Source: Zhenhengia yiwuensis
GTDB taxonomy: Bacteria; Bacillota; Clostridia; Lachnospirales; Cellulosilyticaceae
Direction of reading: 5' to 3'
Assembly: GCF_014384995.1 (NCBI RefSeq)
Contig: NZ_JACRSY010000007.1
Location: 1 to 64,000, forward strand
DNA: 64,000 nt
Position 1 is the stretch's first letter. Each line of letters begins with the position of its first letter. Positions 43,388 through 51,430 of this stretch are shown here, one piece after another. The position numbers and the translations under genes were made by a program. The notes beneath the pieces were generated by a model, which had not been told where the DNA came from, ran no database searches, and saw nothing but the letters and a program-made list of their open reading frames with translations.

Positions 43388-43990
43388 GTGAGAAACCTTA
43401 TTATTTTAGATGCTGGCCACGGTATGGACACCGCAGGGAAAAGGACACCACTCTTTAAAGATGGAAGTTTTATGCATGAACGCTCATTTAACCAAGCAGT
43501 TGTCAAAGAAATGATTAATCAACTCAAAGAATATGATTGTCAGCTTAAGTGGGTATCCGAGGAAGAAAAAGATGTTCCCTTAAGGATTAGAAGTAGTAGA
43601 GCAAATACTTATTTACAAAATTTCATTTGGCTCCATGGTAAGACTAATATTAATAGTATTTTTATCTCTATACATGCTAATGCTATGAGTGAAAATTGGG
43701 GAACAGCCAATGGAATCGAAACCTATTATCTATCCACTGGTAGTTCATGTAGTTTAAAACTTGCCCAAGTTGTTCAGAAGCAACTTATTATCCATACTAA
43801 ACGCCGCAACCGTGGTGTTAAAACTGCTAACTTTTTTGTCTTAAGAGAAACACATATGCCTGCTATTTTATGTGAATGTGGTTTTATGGATTATAAACCT
43901 GAAGCACAGCTACTACGCTCAGATGCCTATAGAATACAATGTGCTACAGCGATCGTAAAAGGCATAGTAGACTATATGAATCTTAATTAA
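43388..43990 (+). CDS. N-acetylmuramoyl-L-alanine amidase (Amidase_3 type)
   Basis: This 200-residue protein is one zinc-amidase domain: LDAGHGMDTAGKRTP (first His), ERSFNQAVVKEM (Glu), FISIHANAM (second His), and ILCECGFMDY (catalytic Glu). It starts with GTG behind AGGAG. There is no signal peptide or anchor, like phage or sporulation mother-cell-lysis enzymes (CwlC/CwlH-like). It stands alone between convergent genes. Confidence 0.9.
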   Translation: MRNLIILDAGHGMDTAGKRTPLFKDGSFMHERSFNQAVVKEMINQLKEYDCQLKWVSEEEKDVPLRIRSSRANTYLQNFIWLHGKTNINSIFISIHANAMSENWGTANGIETYYLSTGSSCSLKLAQVVQKQLIIHTKRRNRGVKTANFFVLRETHMPAILCECGFMDYKPEAQLLRSDAYRIQCATAIVKGIVDYMNLN

Positions 43991-44001
43991 ATAAATCAAA
44001 A

Positions 44002-44033
44002 ATGCCCTCTACACTTAAATGTGTAAAGGGCAT
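44002..44033. terminator. Bidirectional terminator
   Basis: ATGCCCTCTACAC (44002-44014) pairs with GTGTAAAGGGCAT (44021-44033) with one mismatch. It separates the convergent amidase and small Cys-protein genes. Confidence 0.85.
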
Positions 44034-44046
44034 CTTATTTAGACTT

Positions 44047-44313
44047 TTATAAACAAAGTTTATTTTGTAAACAATGTAAAATATCACTTCTTGTTAAAAG
44101 CTGAATCATTTTTTCTGTATCTTCATTAAAGAGCTTATAAAGTCTTGCTGTAATTTCTAATAGTTCATCATAGCACTCAAAGCAAAGTACTGGATTTTGT
44201 CCATCTGAAGTTACAAGCATTTGAAATCTTTCGTCATCATGTAATTCATTATTGTATAAAGTATGCTCTTTATCTACTTTGCCACAAGCTATACAGCTTA
44301 CTACTTTTTCCAT
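44047..44313 (-). CDS. Small protein with CxxC motifs, unknown
   Basis: I start at ATG 44313 (MEKVVSCIACGKVD), with GGGGG before it; an earlier ATG lies within that site. The 88-residue protein has CIAC near the start and CFEC in the middle, a possible four-Cys zinc site, and a helical C-terminus. No family recognised. Confidence 0.6.
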   Translation of the reverse strand: MEKVVSCIACGKVDKEHTLYNNELHDDERFQMLVTSDGQNPVLCFECYDELLEITARLYKLFNEDTEKMIQLLTRSDILHCLQNKLCL

Positions 44314-44423
44314 TTTTATCGCCCCCATTTCATTGATATAGATTTATTATACCACTAGTGCTCATAGGGCAAAAATAACAAATGTTAACCTTTCCAGTTT
44401 TTCTTAAAAACAAGAAGAAAAAA

Positions 44424-44449
44424 GCTTGAGAGCATCTCTACTCTCAAGC
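44424..44449 (-). terminator. Terminator of the small hydrophobic protein gene
   Basis: GCTTGAGAG (44424-44432) pairs with CTCTCAAGC (44441-44449). On the minus strand TTTTTTCTTC follows. Confidence 0.85.
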
Positions 44450-44534
44450 CTTTAAAAGAATTTTTGATATCTTATTTTTATAAAATATCAACTTATCCTT
44501 TATTATAAAGATTTAAATCATTAAACCAATAGTA

Positions 44535-44873
44535 TTATACACATGGATAATTATGATCTCTATCTTTACATTTACATAAAGCATTAAGTTTGCCAGCAGA
44601 TTGTTGTTCAAAGGTAGCAGTATTTCCAATAATAGCAGCAAGAGCATTAAGTTCTGCAACACTATTAGTTAAAGCTGCACTTACTAGTACCCCTGCAATC
44701 CCAAATTCAACTGCTGCAATAGAAATAGCAACTGGCCAAAGGATAGGACAAAAACCACAATCAAGCCATCCAAAACGCTCTTCAAGGCTTTCTGTACTAC
44801 CTTCTGTCCCTTCTGGGAATACCTCTTTCATAAATTGAGTCATAGCATCTTGCCCAAATACTTCTTTAATCAT
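44535..44873 (-). CDS. Small hydrophobic Cys-containing protein, possible peptide precursor
   Basis: This 112-residue protein has an acidic, leader-like N-terminus (about 1-35, including FPEGTEGSTESLEERFGW). A hydrophobic Ala/Val/Ile core with CGFC follows (about 37-95), then a Cys-rich basic tail ending CKCKDRDHNYPCV. GGAGGAG site and its own terminator make it a real gene. The layout resembles bacteriocin or RiPP precursors, but no processing or export gene is nearby, so this is speculative. Confidence 0.6.
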   Translation of the reverse strand: MIKEVFGQDAMTQFMKEVFPEGTEGSTESLEERFGWLDCGFCPILWPVAISIAAVEFGIAGVLVSAALTNSVAELNALAAIIGNTATFEQQSAGKLNALCKCKDRDHNYPCV

Positions 44874-45094
44874 TTAAAACTCCTCCTTTTATATAATATT
44901 TAGTAAGGTAATTTTAAACTGCATTTTAGTTCTTAATGCCGTACCTTGTTCCTTATTGCTTTTAATAATCTTTTATTTATCTCTCTAATATACTATGTCC
45001 TTTACCTTAAAATGTGCCTTACGATTACATGATTCATTAAAATATATCAATTTTCTATCTTTTATCCTTTAGTATTTCTGCATTAATCGCAATG
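44874..45094. other. Spacer without gene
   Basis: AT-rich sequence with no open frame or clear structure. Confidence 0.5.
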
Positions 45095-45637
45095 TCAAAA
45101 ATCATAATTCCTATCACAATACCTATAAAAGAAAGATTCATACTCTCTACCATAATAACTATATTTAGTAAGAGGCCTCTTTTTGTTACAGTAATGGTTA
45201 ACTCTCTTATAACTCCTTGAATTTATATTTTCAGTAGGTATTTCCTTATGTCGCTTTATTTCCTTACGAACACTAACCTCTTCATTCCCTGAAATACGCT
45301 TATGATTAATGTGTTCCTGATCTAATACTTCCTCTTCAATATCCTGCTTCTCCAAATATTTACTTTCTAGAGCATTCATTTCATCTAATACTGTAATTTT
45401 CTTATCTATGCTTATTTGATACAATTTAACAGCTTCATAAAAGGCTTCTAAAGATTGTTCTATCTCTTCAAACCTATCTTGAGATTCATTGTTCCTGTTC
45501 TTTTCTATTATTTTCTTACTTGTATTTTTTAGATTTTCAATAGCCTCATTCTGAAGAGAACGTACAATCGCTAAATAATTTTTTAAACATTCCATTGACC
45601 TTTCACTCGCAATAAGTAAATTTTCGGAATCCCCCAT
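45095..45637 (-). CDS. Coiled-coil protein of unknown function
   Basis: This 180-residue soluble protein has long heptad-rich helices (about 15-110, for example SLQNEAIENLKNTSKKIIEK). A basic, Tyr-rich tail follows (NHYCNKKRPLTKYSYYGREY). The tail is spore-coat-like in composition. GGGGG site. No family recognised. Confidence 0.6.
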   Translation of the reverse strand: MGDSENLLIASERSMECLKNYLAIVRSLQNEAIENLKNTSKKIIEKNRNNESQDRFEEIEQSLEAFYEAVKLYQISIDKKITVLDEMNALESKYLEKQDIEEEVLDQEHINHKRISGNEEVSVRKEIKRHKEIPTENINSRSYKRVNHYCNKKRPLTKYSYYGREYESFFYRYCDRNYDF

Positions 45638-45815
45638 CTGTCTACCCCCATTGCTCTTTCAAAAACTTCACATTCCCTATAATATAAATGTTCCATTTTG
45701 CACATTAATAATCTATATTGTCAATATTTATTCTTTATTTTATATCTTATGTCGCAAAATTATTAAAGGTGCTTAAGTTAAACCTAAAATACGGGTATAG
45801 ACATTCACATTTAAA
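45638..45815. other. AT-rich spacer
   Basis: Nothing beyond AT-rich promoter-like DNA of the coiled-coil gene was seen. Confidence 0.4.
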
Positions 45816-45912
45816 AACCAAAAGACCACCAGAGAGGGATTTTCTGGTGGTCTTTTCTATTAACGATGGAGGTTGTTAATAGTTTGAAATATATGTAATT
45901 GCTTTTGTCTGT
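45816..45912 (-). ncRNA. Candidate small regulatory RNA with CCTCC loop
   Basis: On the minus strand, TATAAT (45919-45924) is followed by a short non-coding stretch and an 8-bp hairpin (45857-45864 with 45875-45882). Its 10-base loop displays CCTCC, complementary to ribosome sites. A strong terminator (45820-45856) follows. No open frame fits. The -35 match is poor (TTGAAA at 20 bases), so this is a candidate only. Confidence 0.4.
45820..45856. terminator. Strong terminator not tied to a gene
   Basis: AAAAGACCACCAGA (45820-45833) pairs with TCTGGTGGTCTTTT (45843-45856). The nearest minus gene (DUF1540) already has a terminator at 46001. Confidence 0.9.
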
Positions 45913-45933
45913 GGTAAGATTATATTACCATAG

Positions 45934-45974
45934 TTGAGAATGCTTTTCAATACTTTTTTGAAAAAAATTCTCAA
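45934..45974. other. Interrupted dyad
   Basis: TTGAGAAT (45934-45941) pairs with ATTCTCAA (45967-45974), with a further TTTTCAA/TTGAAAA pair inside. It lies just upstream of the candidate small RNA's -10 on the minus strand and could be an operator. Confidence 0.4.
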
Positions 45975-46000
45975 AAACTTTCAAAAGACACTTAATGCTA

Positions 46001-46030
46001 AAAAAAGAAGCAGTAAGCTGCTTCTTTTTT
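46001..46030 (-). terminator. Terminator of the DUF1540 gene
   Basis: AAAAAAGAAGCAG (46001-46013) pairs with CTGCTTCTTTTTT (46018-46030) around a 4-base loop. Confidence 0.92.
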
Positions 46031-46051
46031 GTATTTTCTATTTTTAATTCT

Positions 46052-46378
46052 TTAATCTCTTCCACAACGGAATGTTCCACATTGTGTATCATGGCTACAA
46101 GTACATGTAGAAGCACCTGCAATACCGATTTCTTCTGCATTACAAACTGTATGGTGGTTGAAAATACAATTATCTGCAGTACATTTTACATCTACGACAG
46201 CTTGAACTACATGCTCTTTATTACTTAAAGTATATTCTGTTGCATCAAAGCTGGCACAGCATGTATCTTCTACATTCGTTGCACCTTCTCCATTTCCATC
46301 CACATTAATAGCGTTAAGGGTACAATATTGTTCTTTATTATAAGAGCAGTTATCCACTGTACATCTTAATTTTGGCAT
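46052..46378 (-). CDS. DUF1540-family Cys-rich protein, two domains
   Basis: This 108-residue protein carries two DUF1540 units: LRCTVDNCSYNKEQYCTLNA ... DTCCASF (about 4-44) and VKCTADNCIFNHHTVCNAEE ... STCTCSHDTQCGTF (about 63-105). The four-Cys spacing suggests metal binding. DUF1540 proteins are common, uncharacterised small proteins in spore-forming Clostridia. GGAGG site and own terminator. Confidence 0.9.
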   Translation of the reverse strand: MPKLRCTVDNCSYNKEQYCTLNAINVDGNGEGATNVEDTCCASFDATEYTLSNKEHVVQAVVDVKCTADNCIFNHHTVCNAEEIGIAGASTCTCSHDTQCGTFRCGRD

Positions 46379-46454
46379 AAGTCATTCCTCCTTTTTAGAA
46401 ATTAGTATGCCAAATACACTTTCTTTTTATAAGTCTCAACGCTTTTCTTTAATC

Positions 46455-46961
46455 TTAAATCTTTGTATTCTTTAAAGTTTTAATTGTGATTTCGAGTTCA
46501 TACATACGTTCATCTAAAATATGATAAATACTTTCATCTAGTAGAAGGGTAAACTTATAATGATTAAACTGCTCAATAAAAGCCCCCGCTAAATAAGTAG
46601 TCGCATTTTCATCATCTTCACATACGTAAAAAAGTTCATTGGCATTAGTATAAATCACTTCCCTTTCATCTGAAGCAATAAATCTGTATCCCCCTACACT
46701 AACACCATATTTGAGAAAACGTTTATTCAAATCCTTAATAGATTTTATGACTTCCTTAGCACTTTTAAGATGCATACCATCAAGCTCTTTAATCTCAGCC
46801 TTAATCTCTTCAAGACCTCTTTTGCTTTCTTCATAGCTTACAATAAGCAGTACCACTGTATTTTTAAGCTGCATCTCCTCTTCAGAACGAATCGGATTTG
46901 GATTTGCTTTAACTTTTTGTGTATTTTTCCCGTTACCTGGGAACTGATAAACTTTTGCCAT
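46455..46961 (-). CDS. Unknown soluble protein downstream of the multicopper oxidase
   Basis: This 168-residue protein starts MAKVYQFPGNGKNTQKV, then has a coiled-coil region (EESKRGLEEIKAEIKELDGM) and an alpha/beta C-terminus. The ribosome site is weak (GAGAG). It lies 78 bases after the oxidase stop and might be its last operon gene. No family recognised. Confidence 0.6.
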   Translation of the reverse strand: MAKVYQFPGNGKNTQKVKANPNPIRSEEEMQLKNTVVLLIVSYEESKRGLEEIKAEIKELDGMHLKSAKEVIKSIKDLNKRFLKYGVSVGGYRFIASDEREVIYTNANELFYVCEDDENATTYLAGAFIEQFNHYKFTLLLDESIYHILDERMYELEITIKTLKNTKI

Positions 46962-47039
46962 GGTATTTCTCTCTTTCTACTTCATTTCACTTTTACTGTT
47001 AGTATATCATAGCTTTTACTTTTTTAGTAAAACTAAAAT

Positions 47040-50000
47040 TTAAACCACATTTAATGGAATAATCTTTTCATTATCTTGACGTAATACTCTCATAATGCCC
47101 CACATACCTTGTTCTATATCCCACGTAATATTAGCTGAACGGTACATATAATCCCCTGGCTCACCTGTTCCGCCTGAAGCACCTTCTAATAATTCTCTCT
47201 TGTAATCGCCGCCAATGGTGATTGCGCCTTGTACACCTATAATCTCAGAGTATTTATCTTCACTTTCTGCATAACTTGCATGACCATGTAAGTCAAACGT
47301 GGTGGCTCTTGGTTTATCTGCTGGCATTAAGACTTTAACCGTTACAGGGTCATTTACTTTAGCATACAGAATTGGTGTACTTGGATCACCCACGCCTTGC
47401 GAAGCAAACACTTCACTAATCTCTACCCCAGCTTCTAATCTATTAAGGAATGGCTCACTTCTAAGGTTATACCCCTTCATACCTTGGTCTTCATCATCAA
47501 ATTCTTCCTCCGCACCTGGTGGCAGAATTTCTCCCCCTTTATTTTCAAGATAAATACCATTGTGTGGCATAACAATAAATTGTCTATAATTTGGAATGAA
47601 TGGATTCGTGATGGTCAACTGCTCACCTAAATCCTTTAGTTCACCACTAAAGGAATCATAATGCTTTGAGCCTGCTTCTACTACACCAATAGCCCCAAAT
47701 AATCCATGTTTTCTATGATTCATCACATCTGCTAAATCTACAACTAAAGCTTCATTAACCATCTCTTCATAGTACCACCTATAAGTAATGCTCTCGCCTA
47801 CACCTATAGTCTGATCTGGATTAAAACCTACTGTAGCACCATCAGAACCTAGTACATCATAAATGGCATATTGACTATGCATAGAAACTCTTGGACTATA
47901 TGGCCACTCTGCTTGAACAGGCACCTCTGGGAATTGTGGCACCTCTACCTCTTCTTTCATAAGATTGGTTAGCGTCAATTCAATGCCTTCTCCTCCATTA
48001 ATAGTAAAAATAAAAGGTTTCGGATTCATTTTGCCTTCTAATACATCCTCTGCCTGGTCAAAAGGTACAAAAACCATACCAAATGGATCCCGATCTCCAA
48101 ATTTGTTATATTCAATAGGCACCTGAACAGCTGCTACATGAATGTAATTCACTTTAGCACCTTCTGGATAAGGATTACCTGGGTGTACTGCCTTTTGAGG
48201 TGGCATACCTGTTCGACGAGGTAATGGCTGTGTCCTTGCTGGCAATTTAGGCCTATCGTGTAGTTTCTTAAGAAATGGTACAGAAGTACCTCTTACTCTA
48301 GTAATCCCCCATGTTCCTAACCACAAATCATCTATTGCTCCTGAATAGTACAGTGTATCAAAATCTTGATTATAATCATTGGATGGAAGCTCAAATTCAA
48401 AAGTAAAAGCCTCTGAAATACCAATATGCTGTTGCTGAGTAAGTGGTGAATCTACATCCATTCGGTCTCTGTGCCAGATGAATCGATTAAAGTTAATAGA
48501 ATGAGATTCTTCATGCGCACCATCTAAAAGCCTTACTCTGACAGGGTCACCCGCATAACCTTGGAAAACTGGCGTCCATGGATCACCATGTAAATAAGAA
48601 CTTAGTACATACGCAGGTTCTCCACCTCTAACTTGGAATGGTGCATTGGTATAGTTGAAAGCCATAACACCCATATCTCCAATCATACCTAGTACCTCTG
48701 GTGGATTAAGTGGCTCATTCTTAGTATTGTAAAGAGGTACAAAATCGTGCACAGCTAGGCAGAACTCCCTAAAGTCTGGGATAAATGGATTTTCAATAAT
48801 AGCTTGCGTTCCTGCACGCATTGGTTTACCTGTAAAACTATCTCTAAAAGTAGAACCTTCTGGTTCTATAATCAATCCACCAAATAAGCCATGGAATTGA
48901 TGGGAGTTAGCAAATAAGTGGTCATGGAAGAAACAAGTTTTAAGATCTACATCTGCAAACCATCTGAAGATAACTTCCTGTTCATGCCTTGCACCTGTGA
49001 GATAGTTCCATCCTGTGTTAGCTCCATCAGAAGATAAAACATCAAATTTTACAAAGTGTACGTGTGTAGAAGCAAAGATAGTATTTGTTAAAAGTTGAAA
49101 GCCATTAGGTCCAAGCTGTTCAGGTAATTTATTGGTAAAGTGAATCTCTATACATTCCCCTGCCCTCGCCCTAATATAAAGAGGTTCTGGTTTCTTACGG
49201 CCTGCCCTTATATCAGCTTCATCTTCTTTGAGTACATAAAACCTACCTTCCGGATCATGCCATCCTGCCTCATTATAAGTTAACTCCATCTGTATAGCTA
49301 CAATATCATAACGTCTGATTTTAGTACATCTTGGGCATGGATTAACAAAGAGTGCCCCGGGCTGCCAATTTGGTGCAAGTGCGTTACACTCCTTCTCTGT
49401 AATTGGAAAATCATCTCCATTTGGATGGGTTCTATCCCATCCAATAGGTGGAACGGGAGCCCTCCTGCCTACTGTACCTGGGATAAAAAGTGGAAATCCA
49501 GGTCTCTTAGGTGTAGGTTTTCGTGGACATGGCCTATCTGGTAAAGGCTGAAGCTTTGTAATAGGTGTACCATCTGGGTAAAATCTGGTGCCATTCTCAA
49601 ACACATCATGAATTCTAAAAATCCCCCACATACCTTCAGTAAAGTGAGGATATAAGTGACAGTGATAAATAACATCCCCATAAGCTTTCTGCAAGCTACC
49701 TGCTCCATATAAAATATCGAAAGTAAAAGACTGTCCTGGACTTAATGCTCTTGAGTCATTAAGGAAAGACTCTTGATCCATTTTCTCTGAAAGCCATTGA
49801 TGAAGGTGAAGATGGAAAATATGCGTTTCCTGTACACCACCATGCACCACATGCCATCTTACAGGGTCTCCTACATAAGCTCTTGGCAAAACATTATCTG
49901 GTGGATCCCCAAATACCCATGAGTCATGATGAACTTCTTCTCCTTCACATTCAGGACACAATGACTCATGCATAATAAGATGCATTTTATTACGCATAGG

Positions 50001-50663
50001 CTCTGCCCTGTAGTTAATGGAATGTGTCATTTCGGGTGCGTTGGTCATAGGATCTATTGGCACATTACCATTTTTATCCTTAACAGGTGCCTCATCATGG
50101 AAAATAGTGACATATTCCCTCCAATCGGGTACAAATGGATGATGAATATCTGCGAAAACACCACTTTTAAGATACTCCCCTGTCTGTGGATGAGTCCATT
50201 TACTACCTGGCATCTCCACTACAATAGCCCCAAATAGTCCATGAATATTGCTACCTTCCTCTGTACTTTTGGCATTGCCTAAATCACTAAAATGAAAAGT
50301 CCCCTGAATAGTTGCTTCCCACGTGTAAATCAGTGTTTCATTTGGCTGCGCTACTGTATTCTCATTATCTCCTACAAATGCTCCATCTGATTGCTGTATT
50401 TTATAGGGTAAGCCTTTTATATTAATCGATGCAGGAAAGTTTAATCTGTTTGTAAAGGCTATTTCTACTGTGTCTCCTTGATGTGCTCTTATAACAAGTG
50501 GCTGTACAAGCTCTACCATTCCTAGCGGATTTGCCTTAATTGCTTGTCTTATAGTTTCTATATTGTCATTTAAAACATACATTAGCCCATTCGGGTCATT
50601 GTCTCCATATTTATTATATACAATAGGCACCTGAATGGCCGATACATCAAAATGTCTAATCAT
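47040..50663 (-). CDS. Giant six-cupredoxin multicopper oxidase, MnxG-like
   Basis: This 1207-residue protein is built of three tandem two-cupredoxin modules, each starting with a VAAVQVPIEYNKFGD-like segment (about residues 8, 455, 843). The copper sites are visible: H284-L-H286 (HLHLHQW), H334-C335-H336 with H340 and M345 (type 1 plus trinuclear), H534-V-H536 and H580-D-H582. All four HXH pairs needed for a trinuclear centre are present, in modules 1 and 2. Module 3 lacks such pairs. Size and plan match Bacillus MnxG (about 1217 residues), a manganese(II) oxidase of spore exosporium. No signal peptide. Two small genes precede it, as mnxE and mnxF do. Confidence 0.85.
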   Translation of the reverse strand: MIRHFDVSAIQVPIVYNKYGDNDPNGLMYVLNDNIETIRQAIKANPLGMVELVQPLVIRAHQGDTVEIAFTNRLNFPASINIKGLPYKIQQSDGAFVGDNENTVAQPNETLIYTWEATIQGTFHFSDLGNAKSTEEGSNIHGLFGAIVVEMPGSKWTHPQTGEYLKSGVFADIHHPFVPDWREYVTIFHDEAPVKDKNGNVPIDPMTNAPEMTHSINYRAEPMRNKMHLIMHESLCPECEGEEVHHDSWVFGDPPDNVLPRAYVGDPVRWHVVHGGVQETHIFHLHLHQWLSEKMDQESFLNDSRALSPGQSFTFDILYGAGSLQKAYGDVIYHCHLYPHFTEGMWGIFRIHDVFENGTRFYPDGTPITKLQPLPDRPCPRKPTPKRPGFPLFIPGTVGRRAPVPPIGWDRTHPNGDDFPITEKECNALAPNWQPGALFVNPCPRCTKIRRYDIVAIQMELTYNEAGWHDPEGRFYVLKEDEADIRAGRKKPEPLYIRARAGECIEIHFTNKLPEQLGPNGFQLLTNTIFASTHVHFVKFDVLSSDGANTGWNYLTGARHEQEVIFRWFADVDLKTCFFHDHLFANSHQFHGLFGGLIIEPEGSTFRDSFTGKPMRAGTQAIIENPFIPDFREFCLAVHDFVPLYNTKNEPLNPPEVLGMIGDMGVMAFNYTNAPFQVRGGEPAYVLSSYLHGDPWTPVFQGYAGDPVRVRLLDGAHEESHSINFNRFIWHRDRMDVDSPLTQQQHIGISEAFTFEFELPSNDYNQDFDTLYYSGAIDDLWLGTWGITRVRGTSVPFLKKLHDRPKLPARTQPLPRRTGMPPQKAVHPGNPYPEGAKVNYIHVAAVQVPIEYNKFGDRDPFGMVFVPFDQAEDVLEGKMNPKPFIFTINGGEGIELTLTNLMKEEVEVPQFPEVPVQAEWPYSPRVSMHSQYAIYDVLGSDGATVGFNPDQTIGVGESITYRWYYEEMVNEALVVDLADVMNHRKHGLFGAIGVVEAGSKHYDSFSGELKDLGEQLTITNPFIPNYRQFIVMPHNGIYLENKGGEILPPGAEEEFDDEDQGMKGYNLRSEPFLNRLEAGVEISEVFASQGVGDPSTPILYAKVNDPVTVKVLMPADKPRATTFDLHGHASYAESEDKYSEIIGVQGAITIGGDYKRELLEGASGGTGEPGDYMYRSANITWDIEQGMWGIMRVLRQDNEKIIPLNVV

Positions 50664-50689
50664 CTACATCTCTCCCTTTCGCCATATCC

Positions 50690-50926
50690 CTATTGCATTC
50701 GCGGGATTTCCCCCTCATTTTCTTCTACATATAAAGCTGCTATATTAGCAATATTTAAGTTGAAGTCTTTTCCTTGGAATTGCAGTGGTACCCCAAATTC
50801 TGCAATAATATTAATATGGTCCCCCTGCACATCATCTAATGTTCCCACTATAAAGAATGGAAAAACTTCTATCATCACAAGTGCTCTTCTTCCTATGCCC
50901 TGGCTTAACTTTTCAGATAATGTCAT
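50690..50926 (-). CDS. Small beta-barrel protein, candidate MnxF-like partner
   Basis: This 78-residue protein (ALVMIEVFPFFIVGTLDDVQ, then GDHINIIAEFG and FNLNIANIAALYVEE) has the strand pattern of a small Sm-like barrel: V-x-V, G-x-L-x-D-V, D-H-I-x-I, I-x-x-I. It lies 26 bases before the oxidase and 12 after a similar small gene. In Bacillus, MnxE and MnxF form the ring that holds MnxG. The family match is positional and structural, not sequence-proven. GAGGGG site. Confidence 0.6.
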   Translation of the reverse strand: MTLSEKLSQGIGRRALVMIEVFPFFIVGTLDDVQGDHINIIAEFGVPLQFQGKDFNLNIANIAALYVEENEGEIPRMQ

Positions 50927-50938
50927 TTCCTACCCCTC

Positions 50939-51289
50939 CTAATATAATGGAAATCTTGTATTACAATCAAAAGGCATATACCAAATCAACTGTATAAGTG
51001 GAATAATTAATTTTGTTGGAAAAATAAACTCTGGTGCATTGCTCATTTTAATATTAACAATTTCTAGTTCAATATACTGATCACTTACTTCTATTAACCT
51101 CCCACACATAATAGGTCTAAAAACTTGGTTGAGTATATTTAATTGATTGGGTGCTAGAGTAACTAGTATACATTGGCCCAAAAGTTCTTTTAACTCATTA
51201 GCAACTTGCGGTCTTGACAAAATACTTTCCCCTGTCGTCTCTGTTCCTCCATTACAGCAATGATCATGATTATAACTCTCTTTACTCAT
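50939..51289 (-). CDS. Small beta-barrel protein, candidate MnxE-like partner
   Basis: This 116-residue protein has a His/Cys N-terminus (NHDHCCNGG), a helix (SRPQVANELKELLGQ) and an Sm-like strand series (CILVTLAPNQLNI, CGRLIEVSDQYIELEIVN, FPTKLIIPLIQLIWYM). It resembles the next gene in plan. The N-terminal HxHCC could bind copper. AAGGAGGG site. It is the first gene of the oxidase operon and has a near-sigma-K promoter upstream. Confidence 0.6.
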   Translation of the reverse strand: MSKESYNHDHCCNGGTETTGESILSRPQVANELKELLGQCILVTLAPNQLNILNQVFRPIMCGRLIEVSDQYIELEIVNIKMSNAPEFIFPTKLIIPLIQLIWYMPFDCNTRFPLY

Positions 51290-51338
51290 CTTAACCCTCC
51301 TTTAACCTATTTATTTTGTACTAATAGGTTCTTTTTAA

Positions 51339-51366
51339 TATAATACGCAGACTTGCCCTACTGGGT
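51339..51366 (-). promoter_or_regulatory. Near-sigma-K promoter for the oxidase operon
   Basis: On the minus strand AC (51365-51366), 17 bases, then CGTATTATA (51339-51347), which differs from CATANNNTA at one fixed position. Suggestive of late sporulation expression. Confidence 0.35.
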
Positions 51367-51384
51367 GTCCCTTTTAAAATAAAA

Positions 51385-51419
51385 AAATAGAATCTAAGGA
51401 AATACCTTAAATTCTATTT
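51385..51419 (-). terminator. Terminator of the AAA ATPase gene
   Basis: AAATAGAAT (51385-51393) pairs with ATTCTATTT (51411-51419), with AAGG/CCTT inside. On the minus strand TTTTATTTTAA follows. Confidence 0.8.
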
Positions 51420-51430
51420 CGGATATGTAT

